A stretch of 64,000 nt of DNA from Streptomyces sp. NBC_00539 (GCF_036346105.1 NZ_CP107811.1:4607501-4671500), one strand, 5' to 3'; shown: positions 1 through 8,892, counted from the first letter of the stretch. The notes: a model not told the origin generated them from the sequence alone. Numbers and translations are program-made.

Positions 1-190
1 CGGCGTGCAGCCGCTCCTCGCTGGTCGGGGGGCCGGGGTGGAGCAGGAACACCCCCGGCAGGATCTGCTGCCAGGCCCGGCCGGCGGCGTCGGAGGCGCT
101 GACGCCGTGCTCGCGGAGCTGCGCGAGGGTGAGCACGCGGGGCCGGCTGCCGGTGAGGTGGGTGAGGGGGAGGGGCGCGTTGTGGTTCAT
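1..190 (-). CDS. Partial AbiEi-like N-terminal domain protein, runs off left edge
   Basis: The first 63 codons of a minus-strand gene are present, starting at ATG 190; the rest lies outside the window. The visible protein opens with MNHNAPLPLTHLTGSRPRVL and continues with LTLAQLREHGVS and then LPGVFLLHPGPPTSEERLHA. A short helix-turn-helix followed by a 'P-G-V-(Y/F)-x-L-H-x-G-P-P-T-x-E-x-R-L-x-A' segment is the usual start of actinobacterial proteins annotated as AbiEi-type antitoxin-like or DUF559 endonuclease-like. These are common single genes in Streptomyces and need not be part of a toxin-antitoxin pair. The C-terminal domain is not visible, so the function is open. Confidence 0.6.
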   Translation of the reverse strand, partial: MNHNAPLPLTHLTGSRPRVLTLAQLREHGVSASDAAGRAWQQILPGVFLLHPGPPTSEERLHA

Positions 191-399
191 GCGGCGGAGA
201 TTCCCGCACGGCGGGGGCCCGCTAACCCCTGTTACGTTCCCGTCGACAAATCGGGACAAGCCCGCACTAAAGTACGGCCGTTCGAAAGCCGATACCGCCG
301 TTCGCTTCTCGCCCGGACCGCCTGGTCACCGGCGCCGACGTCCGGTGTCCGACGCCTGGGCCGGGCCTGGCGCAGCCGGGCGAGAAGCGCTTGGGGCGA

Positions 400-2973
400 C
401 TATCCGGCGGTCGCAGCGCCGTCGGCGGCGCCCGCGTCACACGCCTGGGCGCGCAGCGCGCGGGCCAGGTCGTCACGAGACTCCACCACCAGCCGCCGCA
501 GCGCCGGCGGCGCCGACTCGTGCGCGGCCAGCCACGCGTCCGTGGCCTCCAGCGTGGCCCGCGAGTCCTGGAGGGCAGGGTAGAGGCCCTTCACCACGTC
601 CATGCCGATCTGGATCGACCGCTGTGCCCACACCCGCTCGATCGCCTCGAAGTACCGCTCGGTGTAAGGCGCCAGCAGGGCCCGCTGCGAAGACTGCTGC
701 ATCCCCGCGATCGTGGCCTCGACCAGCGCGTTCGACAGCGCGTCCGATTCCACCACCGCCGCCCACGCCTGGTCCTTCACCGCCGCCGACGGCCGGGCCG
801 CCAGGCACCGCACGTGGTGGCGGCGGCCCGACGCCGTGTCGTCACGCGCCAGCTCCGCGGCCAGGAGGCCCTCGTCCACCGCCCCGTGCGCGGTCAGCGG
901 CAGCAGGAAGTCCCAGCGCAGCTCCTGGTCGACCTCCAGCCCGTCGATCTGCGCCGAACCGTCGAGCAGCCCCAGCAGCAGCTGGAAGTCGCCCTCGGTG
1001 GTGGCACCCGCCGCGAAGAACCGGGCCCAGATCAGCTGGTGCTCGGACGCGGGCTCCGAGAAGCGCAGCTCCTGCAACGCGACCGCCGACAGCACCCGCC
1101 CGCCCTGCTCGCGCCACTCGGGCGCCGCGTAGTGGGTGACGGCCGTCAACGCCTGGTGGTGCAGCATCTGGAGCACCCCCAGGTCGCTCTCCCGGCCCGA
1201 GTGGGCCAGGACCAGCGAGACGAAGTCGCGGGCCGGCATCAGGGCGTCGCGCGTCAGGTTCCACAGCGCCGACCAGCACAGCGCCCGGGCGAGGGGGTCC
1301 CGTACGCCGCCCAGGTGGGTGCGCAGCGTCGCCAGCGACCCCTCGTCGAAGCGGATCTTGCAGTAGGTGAGGTCGTCGTCGTTGACCAGGATCAGGTCGG
1401 GCCGCTCCTGCCCGGCCAGTTCGGCCACCGTCGTCCGCGCCCCGGCGACGTCCGCCTCGGTCCGCGCGTACCGCACCAGGGCGCCGTCCTCCAGCCGGTA
1501 CAGGCCCACCGCGACGCGGTGCGGGCGCAGCTCGTCCCCCTCCTGGACCACCGCGAGCTCGTCGATCCGGCCGTCCGGGCCGTAGGTCACCACCGGCGCC
1601 AGCGCGTTCACGCCGGCCGTCTGCAGCCACGCCCGCGACCACTCGGCCATGTCCCGGCCCGAGACCTCCCCGAGCACCGACAGCAGGTCGCCGAGGGTGG
1701 TGTTCCCGTAGGCGTTCGCCTTGAAGTAGCGCCGCGCGCCCTCCAGGAACGCCTCCCGCCCGACGTACGCGACGAGCTGCTTGAGCACCGCCGCGCCCTT
1801 GGCGTAGGTGATGCCGTCGAAGTTCAGCTTCGCGGCCTCCAGGTCGGGGATGTCGGCCGTGATCGGGTGGGTGGAGGGCAGCTGGTCGGCCCGGTAGGCC
1901 CACGCCTTGCGGTTGTTGGCGAAGGTCACCCATGCCTGGTCGAACCGGGTCGCCTCGACCAGCCCGAACGAGCCCATGAAGTCGGCGAAGGACTCCTTGA
2001 GCCACAGGTCGTCCCACCACTTCATGGTGACCAGGTCGCCGAACCACATGTGCGCCATCTCGTGCAGGATGACGTTCGCGCGCCGCTCGTAGGAGGCCTG
2101 CGTGACCTTCCCGCGGAAGATGTACTCCTCCCGGAAGGTCACCATGCCCGGGTTCTCCATCGCGCCCAGGTTGTACTCCGGCACGAAGGCCTGGTCGTAC
2201 TTGCCGAACGGGTACGGGTAGTCGAACAGCTCGTGGAACAGGTCGAAGCCCTGCTTCGTGACGAGGAAGACGTCGTCCGCGTCGAAGTGCTTCGCCAGGC
2301 CCTTGCGGCACATCGCGCCGAGCGGGATCGTCAGGTCCCCGCGCGTGTAGGTGTCCGTGACGTAGTGGTACGGGCCCGCCACCACGCAGGTGATGTACGT
2401 GGAGATCGGCTCGGTCTCGGCGAAGCGGCGGGTCTGCCCCTCCCGGGACTCCTCGACCCCGTTGCTCCACACCTGCCAGCCCTCGGGCGCGGTGACCTCG
2501 AAGCGGTAGGGCGCCTTCAAGTCCGGCTGCTCGAAGTTGGCGTACACCCGCCGGGCGTCGGCCGGCTCGTACTGGGTGTACAGGTAGACCTCGCCGTCCT
2601 CCGGGTCCACGAAGCGGTGCATGCCCTCGCCGGTGCGGCTGTAGGCGCAGTTCGCGTCGACCACCAGGACGTTCTCGGCGGCGAGGCCGTCCAGGGCGAT
2701 CCGCGAGCCGTCGAAGACGGCGGCCGGGTCCAGTTCGCGCCCGTTCAGGGTGATCCTGTTCACCGACGGGGCGATCAGGTCGGCGAACGTCGAGCCGTCC
2801 GCGGTCGCGGCCCGGAAGCGGATCGTCGTCACCGACCGGAAGGTCCGCGGGGCGTCCGCCGGTTCGGCCTCGTCCACCGCCGACCTCAGGTCGAGGGACA
2901 CCTCGTACGCGTCGACGGACAGCAGCTCGGCCCGTTCGCGGGCCTCGTCACGGGACAGATTCTCTCCGGGCAC
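400..2973 (-). CDS. pepN: Aminopeptidase N, M1 family zinc metalloprotease
   Basis: A cytoplasmic zinc aminopeptidase of 857 residues that removes N-terminal amino acids from peptides. The substrate-binding motif GAMENPG is near residue 270 and the zinc site HEMAH, with the second glutamate in WLKESFADF about 20 residues later, is near residue 300. An ERAP1-like C-terminal domain follows. I chose GTG 2973 (protein MPGENLSRDEARERA) because AAGGAG lies five bases upstream; an in-frame GTG at 2979 overlaps that ribosome site. Length and N-terminus match the Streptomyces lividans PepN family. It stands alone, divergent from the thioredoxin-fold gene at 3099. Confidence 0.95.
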   Translation of the reverse strand: MPGENLSRDEARERAELLSVDAYEVSLDLRSAVDEAEPADAPRTFRSVTTIRFRAATADGSTFADLIAPSVNRITLNGRELDPAAVFDGSRIALDGLAAENVLVVDANCAYSRTGEGMHRFVDPEDGEVYLYTQYEPADARRVYANFEQPDLKAPYRFEVTAPEGWQVWSNGVEESREGQTRRFAETEPISTYITCVVAGPYHYVTDTYTRGDLTIPLGAMCRKGLAKHFDADDVFLVTKQGFDLFHELFDYPYPFGKYDQAFVPEYNLGAMENPGMVTFREEYIFRGKVTQASYERRANVILHEMAHMWFGDLVTMKWWDDLWLKESFADFMGSFGLVEATRFDQAWVTFANNRKAWAYRADQLPSTHPITADIPDLEAAKLNFDGITYAKGAAVLKQLVAYVGREAFLEGARRYFKANAYGNTTLGDLLSVLGEVSGRDMAEWSRAWLQTAGVNALAPVVTYGPDGRIDELAVVQEGDELRPHRVAVGLYRLEDGALVRYARTEADVAGARTTVAELAGQERPDLILVNDDDLTYCKIRFDEGSLATLRTHLGGVRDPLARALCWSALWNLTRDALMPARDFVSLVLAHSGRESDLGVLQMLHHQALTAVTHYAAPEWREQGGRVLSAVALQELRFSEPASEHQLIWARFFAAGATTEGDFQLLLGLLDGSAQIDGLEVDQELRWDFLLPLTAHGAVDEGLLAAELARDDTASGRRHHVRCLAARPSAAVKDQAWAAVVESDALSNALVEATIAGMQQSSQRALLAPYTERYFEAIERVWAQRSIQIGMDVVKGLYPALQDSRATLEATDAWLAAHESAPPALRRLVVESRDDLARALRAQACDAGAADGAATAG

Positions 2974-3098
2974 CTGCACTCCTTCGTGCGTGATCGCGGT
3001 TTTGGTCGAATCCTCGCACGGGGGGAATGGGAGCGGCCCGGAGCTGGTTGGGCAGGGGGCAACGTGACCGGATTCGGGTGAACGACTTGAGGAGAGAC

Positions 3099-3746
3099 AT
3101 GGCCGACACGCAGGTGCGCGGGAAGACCCCGGTCGATTTCTGGTTCGACCCGCTCTGCCCGTGGGCGTGGATGACCTCGCGCTGGATGCTCGAAGTCGAG
3201 AAGGTGCGCGACGTCGAGGTCCGCTGGCACGTGATGAGCCTCGCCGTCCTCAACGAGAACAAGCTCGAAGAGCTGCCCGAGCGTTACCGCGAGATCCTCG
3301 GCCCCAAGGGCTGGGCGCCGGTGCGCGTGGTCATAGCCGCCCAGCAGAAGCACGGTGACGAGTACACCGGCAAGCTCTACACGGCCCTCGGCACCCGCAT
3401 CCACAACGAGGACAAGGGCGCGACCCGCGAGGTCATCGCGGAGGCGCTGGAGGAGGTCGGCCTCCCGGCCGAGCTGCTCGCCTACGCCGACTCCGACGAG
3501 TACGACGAGGTGCTGCGCGCCTCCCACAACAACGGCATCGAGCGCGTCGGCCAGGAGGTCGGCACCCCGGTGATCTCCGTACCGGGCGCCGACGGCGGCG
3601 AGGTGGCGTTCTTCGGGCCGGTCGTGACGCCGGCCCCGCGCGGCGAGGCCGCCGCCCGGCTGTGGGACGGCACGCTGATGGTCGCGTCCACCCCCGGCTT
3701 CTACGAGATCAAGCGCACCCGCACCCAGGGGCCCGTCTTCGAGTAG
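3099..3746 (+). CDS. DsbA-family thioredoxin-fold protein, mycothiol-dependent reductase type (Rv2466c-like)
   Basis: A 215-residue DsbA-fold protein with an inserted helical domain. The N-terminus PVDFWFDPLCPWAWMTSRWM is very close to the mycobacterial mycothiol-dependent nitroreductase Rv2466c, whose active site is Cys-Pro-Trp-Cys. Here the motif reads Cys-Pro-Trp-Ala, so only the first cysteine remains. That would suit a monothiol mechanism through a mixed disulfide with mycothiol, but this is inference. The cis-proline region is GTPVISV near residue 155. GGAGAG lies 8 bases before ATG 3099. It is followed at once by a strong hairpin terminator, so it is monocistronic. Confidence 0.85.
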   Translation: MADTQVRGKTPVDFWFDPLCPWAWMTSRWMLEVEKVRDVEVRWHVMSLAVLNENKLEELPERYREILGPKGWAPVRVVIAAQQKHGDEYTGKLYTALGTRIHNEDKGATREVIAEALEEVGLPAELLAYADSDEYDEVLRASHNNGIERVGQEVGTPVISVPGADGGEVAFFGPVVTPAPRGEAAARLWDGTLMVASTPGFYEIKRTRTQGPVFE

Positions 3747-3767
3747 GCGCCCCGGGATCCGAGCACG

Positions 3768-3804
3768 GAAGACCCCCGTGAGTCACGTCCTCACGGGGGT
3801 CTTC
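3768..3804. terminator. Hairpin terminator between convergent genes
   Basis: A perfect 15-bp inverted repeat, GAAGACCCCCGTGAG and its complement with a 7-base loop, lies between the plus-strand thioredoxin-fold gene and the minus-strand sodF. It can serve both. Confidence 0.85.
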
Positions 3805-3869
3805 CGCTGTACACGCCCGCCGGTGAAGGTTGAGAAGACGATCACGAGGCGGCCGGGCCGTGGCGCCGA

Positions 3870-4526
3870 TCAGCCCTTGACGGGGATCAGCAGCGGGGTG
3901 TTGGCCTTGGCGTCGGCGTAGCGCCTGGCGACGTCGTGCCAGTTGACGACGTTCCACATCGCCTCGATGAAGTCCACCTTCTGGTTCTTGTACTGCAGGT
4001 AGAAGGCGTGCTCCCAGGCGTCGAAGACCAGGACCGGCACCGAGGCCTGGCCGACGTTGCCCTGGTGGTCGTAGACCTGCTCGACGATAAGACGGCCGCT
4101 GATCGGCTCGTACGCGAGCACGCCCCAGCCCGAGCCCTGCGTGGCGGAGGCCGCGAAGGTCAGCTGCTTCTTGAACTTCGCGAAGGAGCCGAAGGACTCG
4201 GTGATCGCGTCCGCGAGGTCGCCGACGCCGTCCGCGGCGGTCGGCTCGCCACCGCCCTCGCCGGTCTTCGGGCTGGCCATGTTGTGCCAGTAGATGCTGT
4301 GCAGGATGTGGCCGGAGAGGTGGAAGGCCAGGTTCTTCTCCAGGCCGTTCAGCGCGCCCCAGTTCTCCTTCTCGCGCGCCTCCTCCAGCTGCTCCAGCGT
4401 GGTGTTGGCGCCGGCGACGTAGGCCGCGTGGTGCTTGTCGTGGTGCAGCTCGATGATCTGCGGGTTGATCACCGGCTCGAGTGCCGCGTAGTCGTACGGA
4501 AGCTCAGGAAGCGTGTAGATGGCCAT
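3870..4526 (-). CDS. sodF: Superoxide dismutase, Fe type
   Basis: A 218-residue Fe/Mn superoxide dismutase that converts superoxide to peroxide and oxygen in the cytoplasm. Metal ligands are visible: His28 in ELHHDKHH, a second His in GHILHSIYW, and Asp and His in [14 protein letters not shown]. The YDHQ motif before the last pair matches the M. tuberculosis FeSOD, which has His where Fe/Mn enzymes often have Gln. The start is ATG 4526 ([13 protein letters not shown]). A Nur-like operator lies 38-54 bases upstream, which fits the known nickel-dependent repression of Streptomyces sodF. By position it corresponds to S. coelicolor sodF1. Confidence 0.95.
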   Translation of the reverse strand: MAIYTLPELPYDYAALEPVINPQIIELHHDKHHAAYVAGANTTLEQLEEAREKENWGALNGLEKNLAFHLSGHILHSIYWHNMASPKTGEGGGEPTAADGVGDLADAITESFGSFAKFKKQLTFAASATQGSGWGVLAYEPISGRLIVEQVYDHQGNVGQASVPVLVFDAWEHAFYLQYKNQKVDFIEAMWNVVNWHDVARRYADAKANTPLLIPVKG

Positions 4527-4563
4527 GCGTGTATTCCGGTCCCCTCGGCGTGCCAACTGCTTA

Positions 4564-4580
4564 TTGCAATCAATGCGCAA
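4564..4580 (-). promoter_or_regulatory. Nur operator of sodF
   Basis: On the minus strand this reads TTGCGC-ATTGA-TTGCAA, an exact fit to the published Nur box form tTGCaa-N5-ttGCAA. A -10-like TACTGT lies just upstream (4591-4596 complement), so the operator would cover the transcription start. Nur with nickel represses the iron enzyme when nickel SOD can be made. Confidence 0.75.
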
Positions 4581-4590
4581 CTGAACGCTA

Positions 4591-4596
4591 ACAGTA
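4591..4596 (-). promoter_or_regulatory. -10 element of sodF
   Basis: TACTGT on the minus strand, 9-10 bases before the Nur box and about 65 bases before the sodF start. I see no clear -35 at ideal spacing. Confidence 0.45.
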
Positions 4597-4682
4597 TCTA
4601 TGGCCGAACACACGTAAGGGTCGCCTGCCTTCGTATGCCTTCGCCGCCCTCGCCGAAGCACCGGGCCAAGGGGCCACGACAG

Positions 4683-4712
4683 CGACCACGACCACGACCA
4701 CGACTACGACCA
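4683..4712. repeat. Hexanucleotide microsatellite, five units of CGACCA
   Basis: Five tandem hexamers, CGACCA with one CGACTA variant, in the gap between sodF and the permease terminator. No gene covers it. Length variation between strains is likely. Confidence 0.8.
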
Positions 4713-4732
4713 GGACGAGGGGACACACGACA

Positions 4733-4768
4733 AAGGCGCGCCCCGTGCCGTCGCACGGAACGCGCCTT
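4733..4768 (-). terminator. Terminator of the first amino-acid permease
   Basis: Two stacked stems, AAGGCGCG/CGCGCCTT and CCGTGC/GCACGG with a four-base loop, directly after the permease stop codon on the minus strand. Confidence 0.75.
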
Positions 4769-4784
4769 CTGCGCCGCCGGTCCC

Positions 4785-6191
4785 TCAGGCGGCCGCGGTC
4801 CGCCGCCCGCGTACCCGGCCGACCACCGCGAGGACGGCCGTCAGTCCGGCGGTGAAGACGACCTGGACCCGGGTGTCCCCGCCCAGCGCCATCAGGACCA
4901 GCACACCGGCGACCCCGGCCAGCGCGACCCACGTCAGGTACGGGAAGCCCCACATCCGTACCACCAGCTTCCCCGGCGCCTCCCGCTCCAGGCGGCGGCG
5001 CAGCACCAGCTGGGAGACGCCGATGAAGCCCCAGACGACGAGGATCACCCCGCCCACCATGTTCAGCAGCCAGGCGAACAAGGTGTCCGAGTACCAGTAG
5101 GACAGCAGCACGGTGACGAACCCGAAGCCGGAGGAGGCCAGCACCGCCCGGCGCGGCACACCGCCGCTGACCTTGCCCAGCGCCCTCGGGCCCTGACCCC
5201 GGGACACCAGCGAGTGGGCCATGCGCGAGGAGCCGTAGATGTTGGCGTTCATCGCGGACATCAGGGCGATCAGGATGACGACGTTCATGATCTGGCCCGC
5301 GGCCGGGATGCCGAGGTGGTCCAGGGCGGCGGCGTACGGGCCGTCCTCGACCACCGCCGGGTCGTTCCACGGCAGCAGCGTGACGATGACCAGCATCGAG
5401 CCGACGTAGACGATCGCGATCCGCCACATGGTGGTCCGCACGGCCCGGGCCACGCCCCTGACCGGGTCCTCGGACTCGGCGGCCGCGATCGTCACCGTCT
5501 CCAGTCCGCCGTACGCGACCACCGACGCGAGCAGGCCGACCAGCAGCCCGTCCGTCCCCTTGGGCAGGAAGCCGCCCTCGTGGACCAGGTTCGCGGCGCC
5601 GGGGGAGGCGGTCCCGGGCAGCAGTCCCAGGACGGCCAGCACCCCGAGGCCCAGGAACAGCGCGATCGCCCCGATCTTGAGGGCGGCGAACCAGAACTCG
5701 AACTCGCCGAAGTTCTTCACGGCGGTCAGGTTGCCGACGGTGAACAGCACCATGAAGAGCAGCACCCACATCCACGACGGGGTGCCCGGGAACCAGCCAG
5801 TCATGATGTGCGCCGCGCCGATCCCCTCGATGGCGACGCCGACGCACAGCAGCGTCCAGAACATCCAGCCGGCCGTGAACCCGGCCCACGGGCCGATCGC
5901 GCGCTCCGCGTGGACGGAGAACGAACCCGAGGCGGGGTTCGCGGCGGACATCTCGCCGAGCATCCGCATCACGCACATCACCAGCAGCCCGGACACGGCG
6001 TACGCGAGGACGATCGAGGGACCCGCGGCCGCGATGCCGGCGCCGGAGCCGACGAAGAGGCCGGCGCCGATGACCCCGCCGAGCGCGATCATGGACAGGT
6101 GGCGTTGCTTGAGGCCGCCGGCGAGGGGCGATCCGGCGCCGCCCGAGGGGGGCGCCTCCTCGGCTCGGGGTGCGGTGGCTGTCTGGCTCAT
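4785..6191 (-). CDS. APC-family amino-acid permease (first of three)
   Basis: A 468-residue proton-coupled amino-acid importer of the amino acid/GABA permease family in the cell membrane. The conserved first segment LKQRHLSMIALGGVIGAGLF, with its glycine-rich substrate loop GVIGAGLFVGSG, is at residues 30-50. About twelve hydrophobic helices follow, and FGEFEFWFA is near the middle. The substrate cannot be told from sequence; close relatives carry GABA, proline, aromatic or D-amino acids. It is divergent from the SDR gene, with a pair of matching palindromes between them that may be the operator. Confidence 0.9.
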   Translation of the reverse strand: MSQTATAPRAEEAPPSGGAGSPLAGGLKQRHLSMIALGGVIGAGLFVGSGAGIAAAGPSIVLAYAVSGLLVMCVMRMLGEMSAANPASGSFSVHAERAIGPWAGFTAGWMFWTLLCVGVAIEGIGAAHIMTGWFPGTPSWMWVLLFMVLFTVGNLTAVKNFGEFEFWFAALKIGAIALFLGLGVLAVLGLLPGTASPGAANLVHEGGFLPKGTDGLLVGLLASVVAYGGLETVTIAAAESEDPVRGVARAVRTTMWRIAIVYVGSMLVIVTLLPWNDPAVVEDGPYAAALDHLGIPAAGQIMNVVILIALMSAMNANIYGSSRMAHSLVSRGQGPRALGKVSGGVPRRAVLASSGFGFVTVLLSYWYSDTLFAWLLNMVGGVILVVWGFIGVSQLVLRRRLEREAPGKLVVRMWGFPYLTWVALAGVAGVLVLMALGGDTRVQVVFTAGLTAVLAVVGRVRGRRTAAA

Positions 6192-6249
6192 GAAGGTGTT
6201 GCCTGTCCGGTGTGCGGGTGGACGGGAGGAAGTGCCCCAGTCTCACCAT

Positions 6250-6287
6250 TGTCCGATCATCGGACACTTCGCGTCCGTTATTCGGAC
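6250..6287. promoter_or_regulatory. Two tandem palindromes, GTCCG-N5-CGGAC, in a divergent promoter
   Basis: The first palindrome is TGTCCGAT-c-ATCGGACA (6250-6266), perfect over 8+8 bases. The second, GTCCG-ttatt-CGGAC (6273-6287), repeats the same half-sites and spacing. Their starts (6251 and 6273) are 22 bp apart, two DNA turns. They lie between the divergent permease and SDR genes, so they probably bind one dimeric regulator twice. The regulator is not in the window as far as I can tell. Confidence 0.6.
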
Positions 6288-6357
6288 AACGGGATGACCA
6301 TCGGTGATCGCCCCCGTACGCTCGCGACAAGACACCCACGACGCGGCAGGGGGCCGA

Positions 6358-7139
6358 ATGGACCACGGCATAAGGGAATTGGCGGCGACGGGCCGGGGCG
6401 TCCTGGTCACCGGAGCCTCCCGGGGCATCGGACGGGCCGTCGCCACCGCCTTCGCCCGCCGGGGCGACCGGGTTGCCGTGCACTGCACCGCCCGCCGGGC
6501 CGACGCCGAACGCACGCTCGCCGAGCTGCCCGGGGAGGGCCACGTCCTGCTCACCGCCGACCTCGCCGACCCCGCGCAGGTGGCGGACCTGGCCGCCGCG
6601 GCCGAGGACGCGCTGGACGGTGTGGACGTACTGGTCAACAACGCCGCTGTCATGGTCGCGCACCCGCTCCCCACCACCTCGTACGCCGACTGGCAGGCGG
6701 CCTGGCAGCACACCGCCGCCGTCAACCTGTTCGGCGCCGCCACCTCGTGCACTGCGTCGCCCGCCGCATGATCGACGGCGGCCGGGCGGGCCGCGTCGTC
6801 AACATCGGCTCGCGCGGCGCCTTCCGGGGCGAGCCCGACCACCCGGCGTACGGCGCCACGAAGGCGGCCCTGCACGCCCTCGGCCAGTCCCTCGCCGTCT
6901 CCCTGGCCCCGCACGGCATCGCGGTCGCGGCCGTCGCGCCCGGCTTCGTGGCCACCGAGCGGGTCGCCGGCCGGCTCGACGGGGAGGAGGGGATGCGCAT
7001 CCGCGCCCAGAGCCCCTTCGGCCGGGTCGGCACCCCGGAGGAGGTCGCCGCCGCGGTCCTCCACCTCGCCTCGCCCGCGGCGGCCTGGAGCTCGGGCACC
7101 GTCCTCGACGTCAACGGCGCCTCGTACCTGCGGACCTGA
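6358..7139 (+). pseudogene. SDR-family oxidoreductase, frameshifted
   Basis: A short-chain dehydrogenase/reductase (about 260 residues if intact) split over two frames. The first part, from ATG 6358, holds the NAD(P) motif TGASRGIG and the NNAA motif, and reads to a stop at 6771. The second part holds the catalytic Ser and Tyr-x-x-x-Lys (YGATK) and the C-terminus SGTVLDVNGASYL, in another frame to 7139. One extra C at 6743-6744 would join them as VNLFGAATLVHCVARRM, the expected family sequence. Either a true single-base deletion or a sequence error. The substrate is unknown. Confidence 0.85.
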
Positions 7140-7157
7140 CGGCCCCCGAACGCCGAG

Positions 7158-7185
7158 CGGGCCCCCGCCTTCCGGCAGGGGCCCG
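7158..7185. terminator. Bidirectional terminator
   Basis: 12-bp stem CGGGCCCCCGCC / GGCAGGGGCCCG with one mismatch and a 4-base loop, between the convergent SDR and permease genes. Confidence 0.75.
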
Positions 7186-7207
7186 TTCCTTCACCGCTCC
7201 CGTGCCC

Positions 7208-8605
7208 TCAGGCCCGGCGCGCCCTGAGCTCGCGCACCCACGCCACCACGAGGACGGCCGCCGCCGCACCCGAGGACCACAGCAGCTGCGGCCGCGCCGA
7301 GTCGTCGAACAGCATCAGCACCAGCACCGCCGCCATGCCCAGCAGCGCCGCCCACGTCAGGTACGGGAAGCACCACATCCGCAGCGTGAGGCGCTCGGGC
7401 ATGTCCCGCTCCAGCATGCGGCGCAGCTTCAGCTCCGAGACCGCGATCAGCGCCCACACGAACAGCAGCACCGCGCCGACCGCGTTCAGCATGTAGAGGA
7501 AGACCGTGTCCGGCCACAGCAGGTTCAGCACCACCGACACGAAGCCGAAGGCCACCGAGGCGAACACGGCCCGGCGCGGCACCCCGCCGCCCGACACCTT
7601 CAGCAGTGCCTTGGGCGCCTCGCCGCGCTCGGCCAGCGAGAACACCATGCGCGAGGAGCCGTACAGATTGGCGTTGAGCGCCGAGAGCAGCGCCACGAAC
7701 ACCACGATGTTCATGATCTGGCCGGCCGCGGGGATCCCGATGGAGTCCAGGACGGCGACGTACGGGCTCTGCCCCGGCTCCAGCGAGTCCCACGGCAGCA
7801 GGGTCACGATGACCACCATCGAGCCGACGTAGAAGAAGAGGATGCGCCACACGGCGCTGCGCACCGCCCGGGCCACGGACTTCGCCGGGTTGTCGGACTC
7901 CGCGGCCGCGATGGTGACGACCTCCAGGCCGCCGAAGGCGAAGATGACCGCGAGCATGCCCGCGACCACCCCGCCGAACCCCTCGGGGAAGAACCCGCCC
8001 TGGCCGGTCAGGTTGGCCATGCCGATGGGATCGGTGTCCGGGAGCAGGCCGAAGATCGCGAGCGTGCCGAGGATCAGGAAGAGGACGATCGCGCCGACCT
8101 TCAGGGCCGCGAACCAGAACTCGAACTCGCCGAAGTTCTTCACGGCGGCCAGGTTGGTGACGGTGAAGACCACCATGAAGATCAGCACCCAGACCCACTG
8201 GTCCACCGAGGGCAGCCAGCCGTTCGCGATCTTCGCCGCGCCGGTGGCCTCCACCGCGAGCACCACGACCAGCAGGAACCAGTAGAGCCAGCCCGCCGAG
8301 AACCCGGCCCAGCGCCCCAGGGCCCGCTCCGCGTACACGGAGAAGGAACCGGAGGCGGGCATGGCCGCCGACATCTCGCCGAGCGCGCGCATCACCAGCA
8401 TGGCGAGGGCGCCCGCCAGCAGGTACGAGCAGATGATCGCCGGTCCGGCGATCGAGATGCCGGCGCCGGAGCCGACGAAGAGCCCGGCGCCGATCACTCC
8501 GCCGAGGCCCAGCATGGTCAGGTGGCGCTGCTTGAGGCTGTGGCTCAGGGGTTCGGGGGAAAGCCCGTCCGCGGGGGCGGGCTTGTCGGTCAGGCGGTCG
8601 CGCAT
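7208..8605 (-). CDS. APC-family amino-acid permease (second of three)
   Basis: A 465-residue membrane importer, clearly a paralogue of the genes at 4785 and 9551. The first helix reads LKQRHLTMLGLGGVIGAGLF and is followed by FVGSGAGISIAGP. FGEFEFWFAALKVGAIVLFL and the ending PYLTWAALLGMAAVLVL are shared with its paralogues. The start is ATG 8605 (MRDRLTDKPAPADGLS). Neighbours do not show the substrate. It converges on the SDR gene and diverges from bioY over a 287-bp gap. Confidence 0.9.
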   Translation of the reverse strand: MRDRLTDKPAPADGLSPEPLSHSLKQRHLTMLGLGGVIGAGLFVGSGAGISIAGPAIICSYLLAGALAMLVMRALGEMSAAMPASGSFSVYAERALGRWAGFSAGWLYWFLLVVVLAVEATGAAKIANGWLPSVDQWVWVLIFMVVFTVTNLAAVKNFGEFEFWFAALKVGAIVLFLILGTLAIFGLLPDTDPIGMANLTGQGGFFPEGFGGVVAGMLAVIFAFGGLEVVTIAAAESDNPAKSVARAVRSAVWRILFFYVGSMVVIVTLLPWDSLEPGQSPYVAVLDSIGIPAAGQIMNIVVFVALLSALNANLYGSSRMVFSLAERGEAPKALLKVSGGGVPRRAVFASVAFGFVSVVLNLLWPDTVFLYMLNAVGAVLLFVWALIAVSELKLRRMLERDMPERLTLRMWCFPYLTWAALLGMAAVLVLMLFDDSARPQLLWSSGAAAAVLVVAWVRELRARRA

Positions 8606-8892
8606 GAGGGTGGGCTCGTACTCTCGTTCGGCCTGGTGGCGAAGGGGATTCGCGCAGATTGGAGGGACCCTACAGTCTCGCCGGAGGGCGTTCGTCTGCG
8701 CAAAACGGACGTGAAGTCTCTAGTGGGTCGTGATGGGGATCACTGCAACTCTGGTGCGGGGAAGGGTTTTTGTCCACTCTCCACGAAACCGCGCAGTACG
8801 GCTTGTTCCTGGCGGCGGTGGGGCGGCGACCGGCCCCGGACTAACGTCGATGATCGTCCCGTCATCCGATCACCCCCACGCGGAGTCCCCTC

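Noticed and set aside
1-190. A toxin-antitoxin system from the AbiEi-like domain
   Set aside because: Only the N-terminus is visible and no AbiEii-type partner gene is in view. Such proteins are often solitary in Streptomyces.
391-3081. An open plus-strand frame of almost 900 codons opposite pepN
   Set aside because: High-GC codon bias keeps the complementary frame open. It has no family sequence and no ribosome site, while the minus strand carries a full M1 aminopeptidase.
8730-8743. GTGAT-GGGG-ATCAC palindrome before bioY as an operator
   Set aside because: Arms of five bases are short enough to arise by chance, and it is not repeated nearby.
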